DNA of 64,000 nt, from assembly GCF_029962835.1 (NCBI RefSeq), contig NC_080577.1:29308501-29372500 (forward strand). The letters run 5' to 3'. Under the pieces are notes generated by a model. It was not told where the DNA came from, did no database searches, and saw nothing but the letters and a program-made list of their open reading frames with translations. The translations under genes and the position numbers were made by a program. This document shows, in pieces, positions 22,665 through 35,159 of the stretch. Each line of letters starts with the position of its first letter. The stretch's first letter is position 1. This stretch comes from Magnolia sinica (lineage: Eukaryota > Streptophyta > Magnoliopsida > Magnoliales > Magnoliaceae).

Positions 22665-25600
22665 CCTTTCTCCAAAACCCAAAACTCATCATGACTCTCT
22701 TTTTATCTTTTCTAGAATTCATCATGGGATTTCCTCTCTATCCCATGCAATCTCTCTTTCCTAGCTAGCTCTCTCTCCCAAACTAATCATTTCTCTCCTA
22801 CAACCCTTCTCTCTCCTCTCTTCTCTCTCATTTTCCCTCTCCTTCCTTTCCTTGCTTGGTGGAACGTCCACCATTTCTCCCAAAATCCAGCAACATCTCC
22901 CTCTTCTCTCTCCCTATCTAACCCTTCAAACACCATCTCCACCACTAGAATCCTTCCATTGGAGCTTTGGAGCTTGTGGCTTGAAGTTGGAGTAAGATCT
23001 TGAAGGTGGGTGATGCATATTGGAGTTTCTTCCCTCTTTTCTCCTTGCATTTCCTTTTTAGCACATTTAGGAGTATGTAGGACCCACCAATCAATGGTGG
23101 AGGTCCTATATAACTCCATGATGTGAGGCCAAAGGCCTATTTCAAGCATGTACGTTTCATGGTGGGTCATTCTCCATGGACCCACCATGATGGATTTCTT
23201 TGATCAAGGGTTTGATTGGTCATCTAGACCATAGCATGCATGGTGGGGATAGCATCAGTAACTTCTTTGGATTGTAAGATCACATGCATGCATGATCTAT
23301 GTAAGATGTAGGTGTGATTGTAATGGTAAAGGATTTATAGTATCGGAATCCTCCCCTGCGGTCGTTGATCTCTCTCCCCCTCTCTCTTTCTCTCTATCTC
23401 TTTTTCCTATTTTGCTCCTGATGATGGTGGCCCACTGATGTCACCAAGAAGTCCCAGACCCATCAGATTTTGGGATGCCCAGGCCCACTAGGCTAGACGT
23501 CCATATGCATGTTGGATGCATGGGTTGAATGACCCCATAAGGCATGATTTCTTGGAGATTCTTGGATAGATTTGGGTCTGGAATTTTTGTGGTCTATCTA
23601 GGTGGACCACACTTGATGTATCTAAGCATTTACCCCTCTGGATATTTTTCTATGGGCTGGAAATAGACAGTATATGTTGTTGTCCAAATTTCAAGCCCAT
23701 TTGCTTCATGGTTTTTAGGCTTGGTTTTAAGTCTGTTTGTGAGACTTCTTTACCTGATTTCTTTTGGGGTTTTCTAAGGTGTGGACCCCACCTTGATGTA
23801 GGATGGATCCCACACCATCTATCCCTTGATTGAGACCCATGGGATGGGCCAAAGAGGACTGAACGTCCAGAAATTTCTGGACTATCCAGCAGTCCTGCAT
23901 GTTGGAAATGGGCTTGTAACAGCTATGTTTTGGGGAAAGTGGGCCACCCCAGTGGACCCCACATGTAGTCTATATATGGGTGCATCAAATCTACCGATTT
24001 CCCCAGTGATTTGGTAGGCCAAGCCCACCCCATGAGGTGCCAAAGTTGGGGACAGCAACATTGTGCAGTAGCAGTTTTTTTTAGGAAAAAATTGCTGTCC
24101 ATTTTTGTTTAAATATTTTGGGCTTGTGTATAACCTTAGGTTTTATTTCCATGGTGGCCCACCTTTGCTGGGACCCACCTTATATAATGTGGACCATCCA
24201 AATTACCAAATTTTTGGGATAAGTGGCTGGACCAGTCACCTTACCGGACGTCCCATGGTGGTTAACGTCCAGCAAGGCTGGCCGTCCCACCATCATGTGG
24301 CCCACCATGGTATAGTGCTTCATCCACCATTCATTCATCTGGTGTGGCCCACTTAGACGTGGCCCACTCCTGAGTGGGATGTCTAAGGTGTGGCCCACCT
24401 TGAACTTTAGATGGGGTAGTCAGCCCCCCCCCCCCTTTGACCATCTAAGCCCATGTGGGACACCCACTAATTAGGCTGCTACTGGACCTTCAGTCCATTA
24501 GCAAGGCCCACCTGATTCATGTGTTTTGTATGCACTCCCTATGTGGTGGGACCCCCTGTACATATTGCTGGAGCACCCTGGACTTGTATGTCAATCAGAA
24601 AATCATTTTACTGGGCTCCAGCAGGCCCAGGTAGTTGGTGGACTAAAAATCCAGCCGGGTACTTATTAAAATGCATTGTTTATTACTGGAGTTTAAGGGT
24701 GTGGGGTCCACCATATTGTAAGGGTTTGTGGGGATATTTTTCATGCTTTTATTCCCTTTGCCTTTGGTCTTAATTAATGTATTTTGGAGGCCCACTTTGG
24801 TTAGGTTATATGGACCTATGTGCAACTAGATTTTTAGCTTGTAGGCCCAAATGGGTTGGAATGTCCTAGTTAGGCCCAGTAGATTCGTGGGCTATGTCCA
24901 CCATTATGTTGGCTGGATGGCCTGGAATAATAGGTGTGGTTGGGCCCTTAGTTGCCCACCAAATCACCTAGATTCTTGGGCTAAGCTTGTAAGGCCCAAA
25001 TTGCTTAACTTAAATGTGATTCTTGCCCTTGTGATTGGGATAATGGGATGCTCACTAGACCCACCATAATGTATGGACTTGGTGACCTTATTCTTGGGCC
25101 ATTACCTTCCCTGGGGGCCCATGGTATATAATGGTCCATGTATTACCCTTTGGACCCTTGTTATGTATGTAGGCCTTGGGCCATTTATTTGAGGCCCAAC
25201 ATGTGATGTATGTGGTATGTATATAGCTGCCCATTTCCCTTGTATGATTGTACTCGAGCCACGGGCCTTGATTCTTAGTAGATTGATTGGGCTACCATCT
25301 TTGGACAAATGGTGGTTGAATGTCCACATTTGTGGCCCCATGGTAGGCCCACTCGCATCTATGAGTGGTTAAAGGTCCACTATAGACCCTCACTAGGCCC
25401 ATTCTTATCATTTAGGCCCATGCCATTGTCTATCTTAGTCTTGTGGGCTACCCCAGGCTATTGGGCCCCCACTAGAGATTGTATTCCTTTTGAAAAACTT
25501 TTTAAGTACCTAGACCCTACTTGGTTAGGAGGAGAGTACATCTTCACCGTATTGGCATCTTTGTTCATCTTCATGACCCACTCCCATACGCATTATATGC

Positions 25601-26871
25601 ATGCTTGGTTGAGATGTGATTGGTCATGGTTTTGCCATTGGGCAGGATATTTTGGTATTCCCTGAGGGATGGAGTTTCACCTCTTGAGCACGTTGGATGC
25701 TTGAGACTGATGCATGGCTATTTGTGTGATTTATGCATCTGATATTACATAACATGTGGATATTCGTCGTAGCCTCCATAGGCATATCATGGATGGCTGG
25801 ATTTTGACACCAAAAATGTTACTTGAGCATTTAGGGCACGTATGATGTTCTTGGGTGAAAGCCATTAAACCTTCATGGTACCAAGATATGCCTCAATGCC
25901 TAGACCGAGTGGAAAACATGAGTGCCCGAGTGCCTTATACCATTAGGCCACGACTCCCACTGTAGCATGGTCGGTTGAAATGGGGTGTGGCCTTACCCGC
26001 CTAAGAGAGAGGGCAATTGCTAAGCTGAGTTTGACCAGCTCGTAAATGGATTCGCTACCGTCGAGCCTTATTGGTGATTGGCTGTCCACAAGCAGGTAGT
26101 GAGGTCTCTTATGATCGTTAGACTGTGCAGCTAGGAGAGCAGCAGTCAGCTAACAGTGTATTTAACCCTAGTGGATTCCTTACAGTGGAATTATATTGAT
26201 ATGTGGACTTGATATGAGGACTAGCATTGATTGCATTGGACCTTTCATTAGCATTGGCTATGTAGACCTCTTGTGCATCACCTTGGTATGGCACCGGTAC
26301 TCATGTGTTGCTTTGCATAACCTTGGCATGGCTTATAGCATTCATGCTGGTATAACATAGCCTTAGTATGGCTGGTGGCACTGATGATATTCATGGTTCA
26401 TGTTGCATTCCACATGCTTTGATATTGCTTTCCCAGCACTAGTATTACACACACTTACACCACCCTCTAAGCTTTCTATAAGCTTATGCATGATTGATGC
26501 ATGCAGGAGATTCTAAGCAGCAGTCGTAGCTTAAGAGGAGCGAGGAGCGTGCCGAGGACCCTTTTTAGAGTTGTCGTTATTTAGATCTTGTATTCTTTTC
26601 CTTTGAGCCATGTATCTTGTATAAAGTTTAAATTCTCAATGGATCTTGTAATGTGTTCTTGTAGTTATTTCCTGTGGTTACTATGTTATGAACTTGGGTA
26701 TGCTCTTTATGGATCGAAATTATGTTATAGAAATCCTCCTTGTAAGATCCCAGGATCTGAACCTGGTGAATGGGTGCCAGGAGCCGAGAATGGGATATTA
26801 TGGAGGCTGTCGGCTCCAGAATTGGCTATCGAGATTCTTGTAAGTCCAATCACGAATTCTAGGGTGTGACA
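22665..26871 (+). repeat. 5'-truncated solo gypsy LTR (4.2 kb left)
   Basis: It aligns in order with about 47300-51441 and, inverted, with the element at 51964-56270. It ends TCTAGGGTGTGACA, the same end as the complete solo LTR (GGGGCGTGACA). Its first roughly 450 bases are missing because the copia element begins at 22664. The interior is full of TGGGCC/GGCCCA motifs (roughly 23400-25500). A conserved block at about 25870-26120 and the terminal CCTTGTAAGATCCCAGGATC block are shared by all copies. The open frames in it are short and not conserved between copies; I regard none as genes. Confidence 0.85.
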
Positions 26872-27312
26872 ACTTACCTATGGAATTGGAACATAGGGCT
26901 TACTGGGCGATTAAAAATCTGAACTTCAATTTGGATAACGCTGGCTCGCTATGCAAACTTCAGTTGAATGAATTCAAAGAAATCTGGAATGATGTGTACG
27001 AGAACTCGAGAATTTATAAGGATAGAATGAAGGTGCTTCATGACCAATAAATTCTTCAGAAATCATTCATACCGGGTCAGAAAGTCCTCTTGTATAATTC
27101 TCGGTTACATCTCTTCCCGGGCAAACTTCGATCTTATTGGATCAGCCCTTTTATTATTACCAATGTTTATCCTCATGGGGCTGTCGAGGTTCGAAATCCA
27201 AACAATGGCAATAAGTTTAAAGTAAATGGAGATCGATTAAATCCATTTGTTGAGAAATTTAATTTAAAGGACATGTCCATACCTTTGAATGATCCTATTT
27301 ATCAGGATTAAT
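26872..27312 (+). pseudogene. pol: Athila/Tat-type gypsy integrase C-terminus
   Basis: Reading from 26875: LPMELEHRAYWAIKNLNF, LQLNEFKEIWNDVYENSRIY, one TAA at about 27048, then [54 protein letters not shown] and a stop near 27311. These are the hallmark end of Athila/Tat integrases. It starts immediately at the end of the solo gypsy LTR, so the rest of pol lies to the left beyond the nested insertions or is deleted. Confidence 0.9.
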
Positions 27313-28420
27313 CTCCTAGTCTGACGGAGGTGTAGTTAGGTTTATTGCTTCTGTTATTCTAGGATAGTTTGTTTTCACTGTTTAGGATAGTTTGCTTTTC
27401 AGTTGTTAAACTCTTGTGCTAACCACCTTTATGCTGAAATCCTTTGGAAAAGGCCTCAAAATATCTTCATCAAATACTATCTTTCCATTCCTTCTCTTCC
27501 AATTACGTTGTTCTTTTACAAATCATGTTTATTTCTTTTACATTGAGGACAATGTAGATTTTAAGTTGGGGATGGGAGATTAGGTAAAGTAATCAGTATT
27601 CACTCAGTTTTGAGCAAAATTTGCAAAATTTTTGAAAATTTTTCACTGTTTATCTATTTAGAAAGCGATAAGTTGTGTATTTAAGACTGTTTTAAGTATG
27701 ATGATAAGATAGAAATTGAATTTTGAATTGTTGGAGTTGGAGTAACTAAGTAACCTATCACTTATGGTTCTTACATTCAATTGATTAAGAGTAAGTTCGA
27801 ATATTATGTTATTCAAATTGTTTTCGGTAAATAGTATTAGATATTCTGAATATTAGTATGGTGATCATTGAAAGATATTGAGAACCGAGTCCGGAGAATT
27901 TTATCCACCTTAAAAGAAGAAAAAACCAATTAAAAAATAGGAGATCGACAAAGAGATCATAAAGAATGAGAATGACAACATCTTTGAGAGGAATGAAAAA
28001 TGTCTTTGAAAAGAATATAATATCTAAAGAAGAGGAATAAATACAAATGACCGTCGATATAAAATCAAAAACTAGAAAAAGAAGGAAAAGGGGATAAGTT
28101 CAGAATCAGTACTTATGTTTTCAACCAATCTTGAAGTGATGAGCATGGCTAACATTATGAAAATATAGTATTTTCACTGAACACTTTGAAAAACTTGATA
28201 TGTGAACTATGCTCTGACCTAATGGATAAAGAGATTATTTGATTGATTGCTTATGTGACTCAACTCTAGGTTTTCAAAATCTCAATTTCTCATCTTGAGT
28301 CTACTCATTCATTCTTGATTACATAAAAGATCGTTTTCTAAAAAAGGTTTGAACATTGCACATTAAGGTTCATTTTTCGCATACTTTTCTCGGGACTAGC
28401 AAAATGCTGGTTGGGGATTG
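27313..28420 (+). other. Athila-type 3' untranslated region with polypurine tract
   Basis: There is no gene in this 1.1 kb. It has the usual Athila/Tat landmarks: CATTGAGGACAATGTAGATT then TTAAGTTGGGGATGGGAG at about 27541-27577, and a final purine-rich GCTGGTTGGGGATTG at 28406-28420 directly before the LTR. An A/G-rich block at 27900-28090 has stops in all frames. Confidence 0.75.
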
Positions 28421-28847
28421 TGTTAAGGGACAAATATTGCATATTAGACCCCATTTATTACTTGGTTTTATGAACATGATAATGCTTAATGTTTTATTTT
28501 AATCATGTTTGTATTACAAGGTGAATTCAAGAGCTTGGATTGAAAAGGATGTTAAAAGCATGAATTTAACACTCAAGAATCACCAAAGCCAAGATTGGAT
28601 CTGATGAAATCAAGAATGAAGAATGCACAGACTGAAGATCTAAGAAAATCAAGTTAAGAATGAAGAAAATCAGAGTTTTGAGGTAAAATTGCATAATCCT
28701 CAACCAGTCCTGGCCTCTACTCAATAAGTCCAGGCTACGCACGACTAGTCCTGGACACTGCTCGACCAGTTGAAGCTCGACCGGTCGAGGTTCCTCGACT
28801 TGAACTCCAGCAAGTAAAACAACTAAATTTCCATCTTACTTAACTAG
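28421..28847 (+). repeat. Athila-type 3' LTR, left part (split by CACTA)
   Basis: The LTR starts TGTTAAGGGACAAATATTGC right after the polypurine tract. Copies of the CGACCAGTCG-like motif occur at about 28695-28795, including TCGACCGGTCGA. The CACTA element interrupts it after TAG at 28845-28847; the LTR resumes at 44035. Together the two parts make about 1.46 kb. Confidence 0.88.
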
Positions 28848-28879
28848 CACTACCAAAAAAATGAGCAAAGGATACAGAC

Positions 28880-28950
28880 TATGTAAGTTTTTAGCTACGG
28901 ATATAAACCGTAGCTATATTGCTACAGATTTAATCCATAGCAAAAAGATA
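28880..28950. repeat. CACTA subterminal repeats, left end
   Basis: Short repeats of the form AGCTACGGATATAAACCGTAGCTA and GCTACAGATTTAATCCATAGC lie just inside the left terminus. In CACTA elements such repeats bind the element's own DNA-binding protein. This end has far fewer than the right end. Confidence 0.7.
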
Positions 28951-28990
28951 ACTACACCATTAGAAATTGACGGTCCTATAAAGGACTTTT

Positions 28991-29260
28991 TGAGGCCCAC
29001 CACAATATATTTGTTCTATCTAATCCATCCATCTTTTTGAAATATAATTTTAGTATATCATCCCATAAAATGAGGTATATTGAAGGCTCAAGTGGACCAC
29101 ACAGTAGGAAAAAATAAAGATTAAATCACACATGATTCCTATGGTGTGGTCCACTTGGGCCTTCAATATAGCTCATTTTTAGGAACATTCCCTAAATATA
29201 TTTCTAAAAATTAATGGACAGAATGGATAAACCATATACATCATGGTGGGCCCCACCTAG
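28991..29260. mobile_element. Foldback MITE inside the CACTA element
   Basis: A near-palindromic unit whose two halves pair along about 125 bases each. The inner stem is 29071-29102 against 29144-29175 (30 of 32 bases match) around a 41-base loop. The outer arms both carry GGCCCACCA-type ends. I recognise no coding capacity. The family is not known to me; a hAT or Mutator MITE is likely. Confidence 0.7.
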
Positions 29261-29329
29261 GTACCCCATCCATGCCCAAAATAATTAGGCGCGCGCTCAA
29301 AATAGAGACGCGCGCCCAAATCAATATCG

Positions 29330-29405
<76 letters not shown>

Positions 29406-31470
29406 TGCCCAAAACCCTCTCTCCCTCCCTCTCTCTCTCTCTCAATCATCCCATTTTCAAAGCCCTAGCATTTTCTCTCTCTCACTATCTCAACGGACTT
29501 GGAAAGGTGAGCGATTTCTTCTTTTCTTTTTATTGATTTCCTTATGTTTCACAAATCTTCTCTAATTCTCGACTGAGGATCTTGATTATCAGTGAAGAAA
29601 TGGAATATTTCTGTCATGATTTTGGAATTTATCACCTCATTTGCTGCATTTCCTGCGTTTTTGCTCTCGTTTCTCCATTTAGGGTTTTGTTTATGTGGTT
29701 AAAACTATTTGATAAAATGCCTCGACAAGGATGGCTACATATGTTGCTGATTTTATAAATGGGTTGCAGGTAAATAAGGGCTTACACAAGCCCATGAGCA
29801 GGGGCTATAAATGTGGAGGCGGCTGGCTATGAGCCTGGGGCTACCGCATCTGCATATGAGGAGGATGTTGGAGGTGGGGCTGAGGGGCTTGGCATGGTAG
29901 TGGTGTGTATATGCTATCTAATCCATTGTTCAGACTTGACCCACTAAGATGAAGGGATACCCAAAAATCAGCTATTTCAAAACTCAGGTGGGCAACATCA
30001 CGTGATTTTAGGATTTTTTAGGCATGATTTTGCATTGTTCCCTATTGTATGTTTATAGAGAGGGGAATAACTCATAGAATAAGCTTATTCAACAAAGAAC
30101 TGTTGTAGAACCAGCCTATTTGGAAATGTTGATTACTCTGACAGTACAAATGACATAGATTGGCAATGTGAACTATATTTTAAATGGACCACTCACTATT
30201 TTAACCATCCATTTGATAGACATTAAATGGATGGCTAAGATTTCCTTAAACATACCATGCTTCATCTACCATGTGCCTAAAATTTGGATGGTATGGATGG
30301 CATTACATGAGTGCCATGTGTGAGGTGGACGAGTGACCACAGATTCTTACAAACCAAAGATCATTAGACTATATAAATCTTCTTTGTAGCAATTACATCA
30401 CAAGTGATTGGATCCTTATATTCATTTAGCATTTCAAACTGCCATTCTGCATTTCACACATATATTTCAAAAAAAAAGGGCCCTGCACCATAAAATATCA
30501 TTTATTTCAAAAAATGCTTCCTCACCAGCATTTATATTAGCCAGCCTTTATTTAGATTTTCCAAAAAAATGGTCCATCTTTCATCATTTGATTTTTTTTA
30601 TATGATTTTTCTTTGTTTTAATGAATGTAGTAGTTGGCTTCATTTGTAATATTTTTACAAAGGTTTAGCCTCACGAGGATATTTACTGTGTTCAGGAACC
30701 TATAATGATGTTGCTGCCCTGTTCTCAAATTGTTTCACCTGGACTTGTATAAAGCATTTCTCTAACTTGTCTAACATTTGTTTTGTTTTCTGTTTGTGCA
30801 CAGATGTGAATCTTCCTTGATATATGTTGAGAAATGTGGTTAGAAGGGCTTTATTATAATATGGGTACAATTAGAGACTTATTTGTAATTTTCTAAAGTT
30901 TCTTTTAAATATATTAGAAAAGGGGTAGAAACATCTTTAGTTTTTTTCCCAAAACTTCTCTCTCTCTTTTTATTTTTTTCCTTTTTCTTCTCTTCTCCTC
31001 TCCTCTTCTTCTTCATCTCTTGATAGGGTTTTATCCTCTATTTCCTCTTAGTATTAGAGTAGGGAAAAACACCTGCGATTTCTCAAATATGAGTTTCAGT
31101 GCTGATTTTGGACAACCATAAATTTGATTTTATCCAACCTTTAAACTCAAACCTTTCCCGCTGAAGAATGGGCAGCAAACCCCACTTCTTATCAATATGA
31201 TAGTTAGCTTCTATACCCTTTGTACTAAGAGTATATAGATAAATGGATTTTGGCTCAGGGGATTGAAGTGATTTGTTAGACAAGATCTACATTAGCTGAC
31301 CAAAGTCAATCTACAGCAGATCATTATGGTTTCAATGTTTATGTCACTATTTGATGGGTTTCTACAAGAATTGACCTTCAAAATTTATTAATATCTGATA
31401 GTTATTGGCTTGTGATACTTTCATGACTTGTTTCCATGGTCACATTTTACTGTCTTATAATTATATGCTT
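29261..31470. other. CACTA interior, unassigned, CT-rich leader-like segment
   Basis: Holds a (CT)n run at 29333-29402. It is followed by a CT-rich segment that resembles a plant 5' untranslated leader and ends in a donor-like GGAAAGGTGAGCG near 29510, possibly a captured first exon and intron. The segment 30826-31080 (TGTTGAGAAATG, then CT-rich stretch and AGGGTTTT) could be part of a small LTR. No gene can be supported. Confidence 0.35.
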
Positions 31471-31471
31471 T

Positions 31472-31528
<57 letters not shown>
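31472..31528. repeat. (CT)n microsatellite
   Basis: A pure CT dinucleotide run of nearly 60 bases inside the CACTA interior. Confidence 0.95.
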
Positions 31529-31532
<4 letters not shown>

Positions 31533-31741
31533 TTGATCTATTTCCAATGCTACAACACTAATTTCTTATTGGATTTTTATAATTTGTTGGATCTTCCTAT
31601 GAATCTTTAATTTTGTAATTTTTTTTATTTTTTTTATTTTATTATTATTATTTTTCTGGCTTAAATCTAAATTGCAGTTTTATGAAATATTGTACTTGGT
31701 TTCCATGGTTATTTAAGTGATTTGTTTGACATGATGATCAG

Positions 31742-31895
31742 GCTCCAAGGGAATCCTGTATGTACTAATGCAAATGAAGTCAACATAATCAAGTTCTGTG
31801 GGTCTCAGAATGGAAATGGAGTGACACCTAGAGGCTCAACAAACGCCACATCCATTTGTCCCACTCTAGCATGCCGTGCAGATTTCAATTTTGAA
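31742..31895 (+). pseudogene. Captured exon resembling an LRR receptor-like kinase
   Basis: After an acceptor-like GATGATCAG the frame reads LQGNPVCTNANEVNIIKFCG, then SQNGNGVTPRGSTNATSICP and TLACRADFNFEC. The L-x-GNPVC-x-N, C-G-S-Q and S-T-N-x-T-x-x-CP-x-x-xC spacing matches the cysteine-rich stretch that ends the LRR ectodomain in plant LRR receptor kinases of the At1g06840 group (from memory, not searched). The match stops at about 31895 and no neighbouring LRR or kinase exon is seen. A lone exon with its acceptor inside a CACTA element suggests transduplication. It is not expected to be functional. Confidence 0.55.
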
Positions 31896-32163
31896 TGTTT
31901 CAGAATCTTGTCTTTTTTTTTAATGAATTAAAAGTCTCTCGTGGTGCTCGTGAAGTAGAACCTACAGGAAATCTGTCGAATTTTCAGAAACCTTTCAAGC
32001 ATGATCCAAGCCTTGCATGCTAAACTTCTAGAAGAAACTCTCATCCATGAGCCATAGGTGTGCTTTTTCCTAACTTTTCAAACTGACAATTTGCTTCCCA
32101 AAATTTTTCATATTTGGGTTTTGTTGGTTTGAATTGCAATTTGGTTTGGACCCATGTGTGCAG

Positions 32164-32273
32164 AGTCCTCTTCGCTAGTAGAAAATGATGAAAAGAACTC
32201 TGTTGGTAATTTCAAGAGCCCCATGGATGCTAACAAAAAGTGTAAAAGATGAAGTATTGCCAGATTGGCAAAG
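32164..32273 (+). pseudogene. Exon-like fragment, source gene unknown
   Basis: A 110-base segment bounded by acceptor-like GTGTGCAG and donor GTAACTTC reads SSSLVENDEKNSVGNFKSPM then DANKKCKR, one TGA (possibly from CGA), and SIARLAK. It has exon-like composition and splice edges and is probably another captured exon. I do not recognise the gene; the basic tail is reminiscent of many nuclear proteins and is not diagnostic. Confidence 0.35.
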
Positions 32274-32279
32274 GTAACT

Positions 32280-33936
32280 TCTTTCATTGATCTCAATTCA
32301 AATTCACCTACCATCAATAGTAGATTATGACTTTCAAGAAAGATTCTAGGGAACTTCTACTAGATTTCTATATAAGTTCAGGGAAAAAGAAGCCTGACCA
32401 GATAATCATTTTTCAATATGTTCTTGTTATTATTTTTGGAAAAGTTTTTTTTTAGAGGCCCATTTCTGGATTATATTTCCATAGGTCTGCATTTGGTTGG
32501 TGTTATAGAATGATACCATCTGACACTCAGCATTTGGTAAACTCTGTGTGTGTGTGTGTGTGTATGTGTACATATATAATTGTTTGTTAGACCAACCATT
32601 GCTCTCTCTACATGCACTCTTAAATGTAGCTATAGGATATTTAAGTTGTGTCTCGGCTCGAATCCTCCCGTGTGTATTAGTTTTGATGTTGTTTACATCC
32701 TGCTAAATGGAGGGTGAAAAAGGTTTTTTTTTAAAAAAAACATCAAAGTTGTGCATCAGTTTGGATCTACCATGTAGATGACCTGGACCCTAGATTGGAC
32801 TGTTAACAATCAGGTTCTTGATGCATTTATGGTAATAATTGCTATTTTAAACCACCTGCTCATTTTAATCAGGTGTGGTGTTAACAGGGGTTGATCCGCC
32901 TATTGCTTTGGACCTGATTATCTATATAATAAGTCCAACTTTATATACAGCTGAGATGTCCTAACGTAGGTCATGTAGATCACATGTGAAGCTCATTTTT
33001 GAATGTTGAGGCTGAATGGTTGTATGCATGTCTAGCTACCCTACTCATCTGCATCAGAGCTCTTTCTAGGTTTAATGGCGTCGAGGATTGGGTTTCTAGG
33101 TCTATTGAATTTGAGTTGTAACAGATATTGCCTTAACCTTCAAAGGGGAAAATAGAGAATTTTTTAGTCTTAAGATCTTACCTTCTGTTTTGCTTTACCA
33201 TTCTTCCTCATTTTAATTAAAAGAAACTATTTGAAGTATTGCTCTGATTGACATGTTTATACATTTGATCTCTGGTTTGGTTACACAATTATATCTTATT
33301 CTATTAATTGGATTTTATTGGGGATAAGAGAACACATTTCAATCAGATGTAGTTCATTTTTTGTTCTTTAATAGCAGCATGTCTCTTGTTTTATGAGAAA
33401 CAAGATCTGCATAAATGGTCTCAAATGTCACTAACTTCACAAACCATAGTTTAAAAAAAGGATCTTATCCAATGTGTGACTTTGCTATCTAGATATCTCT
33501 CATCTTACAAGAGCTGAGACTGTGTGTGTCGGTTTGTATAGGGGCCAATACTACAAAGCATGCCTTTATGCTAGAATTAACATTAGTCGGATCAATGGTG
33601 AAGTTATGTCTGGCTAGGTAGTAATCTCTTGCTTCATTCTCTCTTTTGGTTTAGCTTAAATTTTGATGCAGTCCATGTGAGCCCCACTTATCTTGAGGAC
33701 CAAGATTGGGAGGAAGTGCTAAGCACTGTCATCTCTATTCTGGTTTAGCTTAAAATCTTTATTTGTAAATTTGTGCCCATATGCATTGTTGGAGAAACTA
33801 AAAAACTTACTCATTCTCAGATTGCATAGTGGAATATGCATCCATTATTCAAAGAAAGGGCGACATTCCAAGCATTCACACTTTCTCTCCTTGCTAAGTA
33901 AATTGGTGAGTCTTCTTTCCTTTATACCATATGATT
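32280..33936. other. CACTA interior without recognisable gene
   Basis: AT-rich sequence with a (GT) run at about 32547-32563 and intron-like T-rich stretches. Stops occur in all frames and I see no supported feature. It may be captured intronic sequence. Confidence 0.4.
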
Positions 33937-34265
33937 CATTGATGAAGTAGATCCAGATGTGCGTCAGAGCTATCCAGATGTTGAGTGGGGGTCCCTGGAA
34001 GGTAGGAACCACTGTTATGACCATAATGAAGCTGTCCATTTCCTATGGACAGCAATATGTGGCCAGGCCCATGTTTATATATTATCTCAAAATTGATGAA
34101 GCAGATCCGGATGTGCGTCGGATCTATTCAGATGTTGAGTGGGGGTCCTTGGAAGGTGGGAACCGCTGTTATGACCATGATGAAGCTGTCCATTTTCTAT
34201 GGACAACATTGGAGGGGCCTGGCCATTTGGACAGGCCGTGTTCATATCTATATTTGCAGGGACCA
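33937..34265 (+). repeat. 168-bp-type repeat, first block (two units)
   Basis: Two units, beginning at about 33941 and 34095, share the GATGTGCGTC, GGGGTCC(C/T)TGGAAGG, TATGACCAT and TCCTATGGACA segments. The block ends in TTGCAGGGACCACACCCTTAACC, where the telomere-like array starts. One frame is open (SLEGGNRCYDHDEAVHFLWT); a second frame is also open, so coding is not proven. Confidence 0.8.
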
Positions 34266-34269
34266 CACC

Positions 34270-34826
34270 CTTAACCTAAACCACACCCTAAACCTATAAC
34301 CCAAACCTAAACCTTAACCTATAACCTAAACTTTAACCTATAACCTATAACCTATAACCTATAACCTAAACCTAAAACTATAACCTATAACCTAACCTAA
34401 ACCTAAACCTAAACCTGTAACCTAAACCTATAACCTATAACCTAAACCTAAACTTATAACCTAAACCCGATCCTAAACTCGATCCCGAACTCGAACCCGA
34501 TTTCCTAAACCTAAACATATTCTCAATTCCCTAAAGCTATAACCTATAACCTATAACCTATAACCTAAACCTAAACCCAACCTAAACCTAAACCAAAACC
34601 TATAACCTTAACTTAAACCAAAACCTATAACCTAAACCTGAACCTATAACCTATAACCTATAACCTAAACTTATAACATATGACCTAACCTTAACCTAAA
34701 CATAAAACCTAAACCTAAACCCATAACCTAAACCTAAACCTATAACCTAAACCTAAACCTAAAACCTAAATGTATTCTCAAATCCCAAAACCTAAACCTA
34801 CACCTAATCCTAAACCTATAAACATT
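34270..34826. repeat. Telomere-like array, block 1
   Basis: On the plus strand (CCTAAA)n hexamers are mixed with CCTATAA heptamers, which on the minus strand are TTTAGG and TTATAGG. The plant telomere unit is TTTAGGG, so most units lack one G. A CCCGAACTCGAACCCGATTTCC segment near 34480-34505 is the first copy of the higher-order landmark that repeats in later blocks. Confidence 0.92.
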
Positions 34827-35159
34827 CCCTCAAACTAGACAAGGATGGTACGTCTCTTGTCAAGAATGCACATGTGTAGTTCATCAAACAATATATTATG
34901 AGATATAGTGTGCATGATATCTATGTTGTAATTACAGTTATCTATAATAATAATAATTTGTTCATTATAGTACATTCACAATGGTTATCATTGTGGTTAC
35001 AGTTATTCATTATGTGACAGGTTTTCAGTTGAGATTAACGAGTTTTAAAATAAAACAGTCTGCGATTTTGAGAAGCGATTCCCAGGATGTATGTATGTTT
35101 CAGGGGCTATCTGCACCTTGGAAGCATACAATGGAAGGTAAAGAAAACCCTCGAGTTCC

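Noticed and set aside
29257..29565. Overlapping open frames of poly-RE and poly-SL
   Set aside because: They are products of the CT microsatellite in opposite frames.
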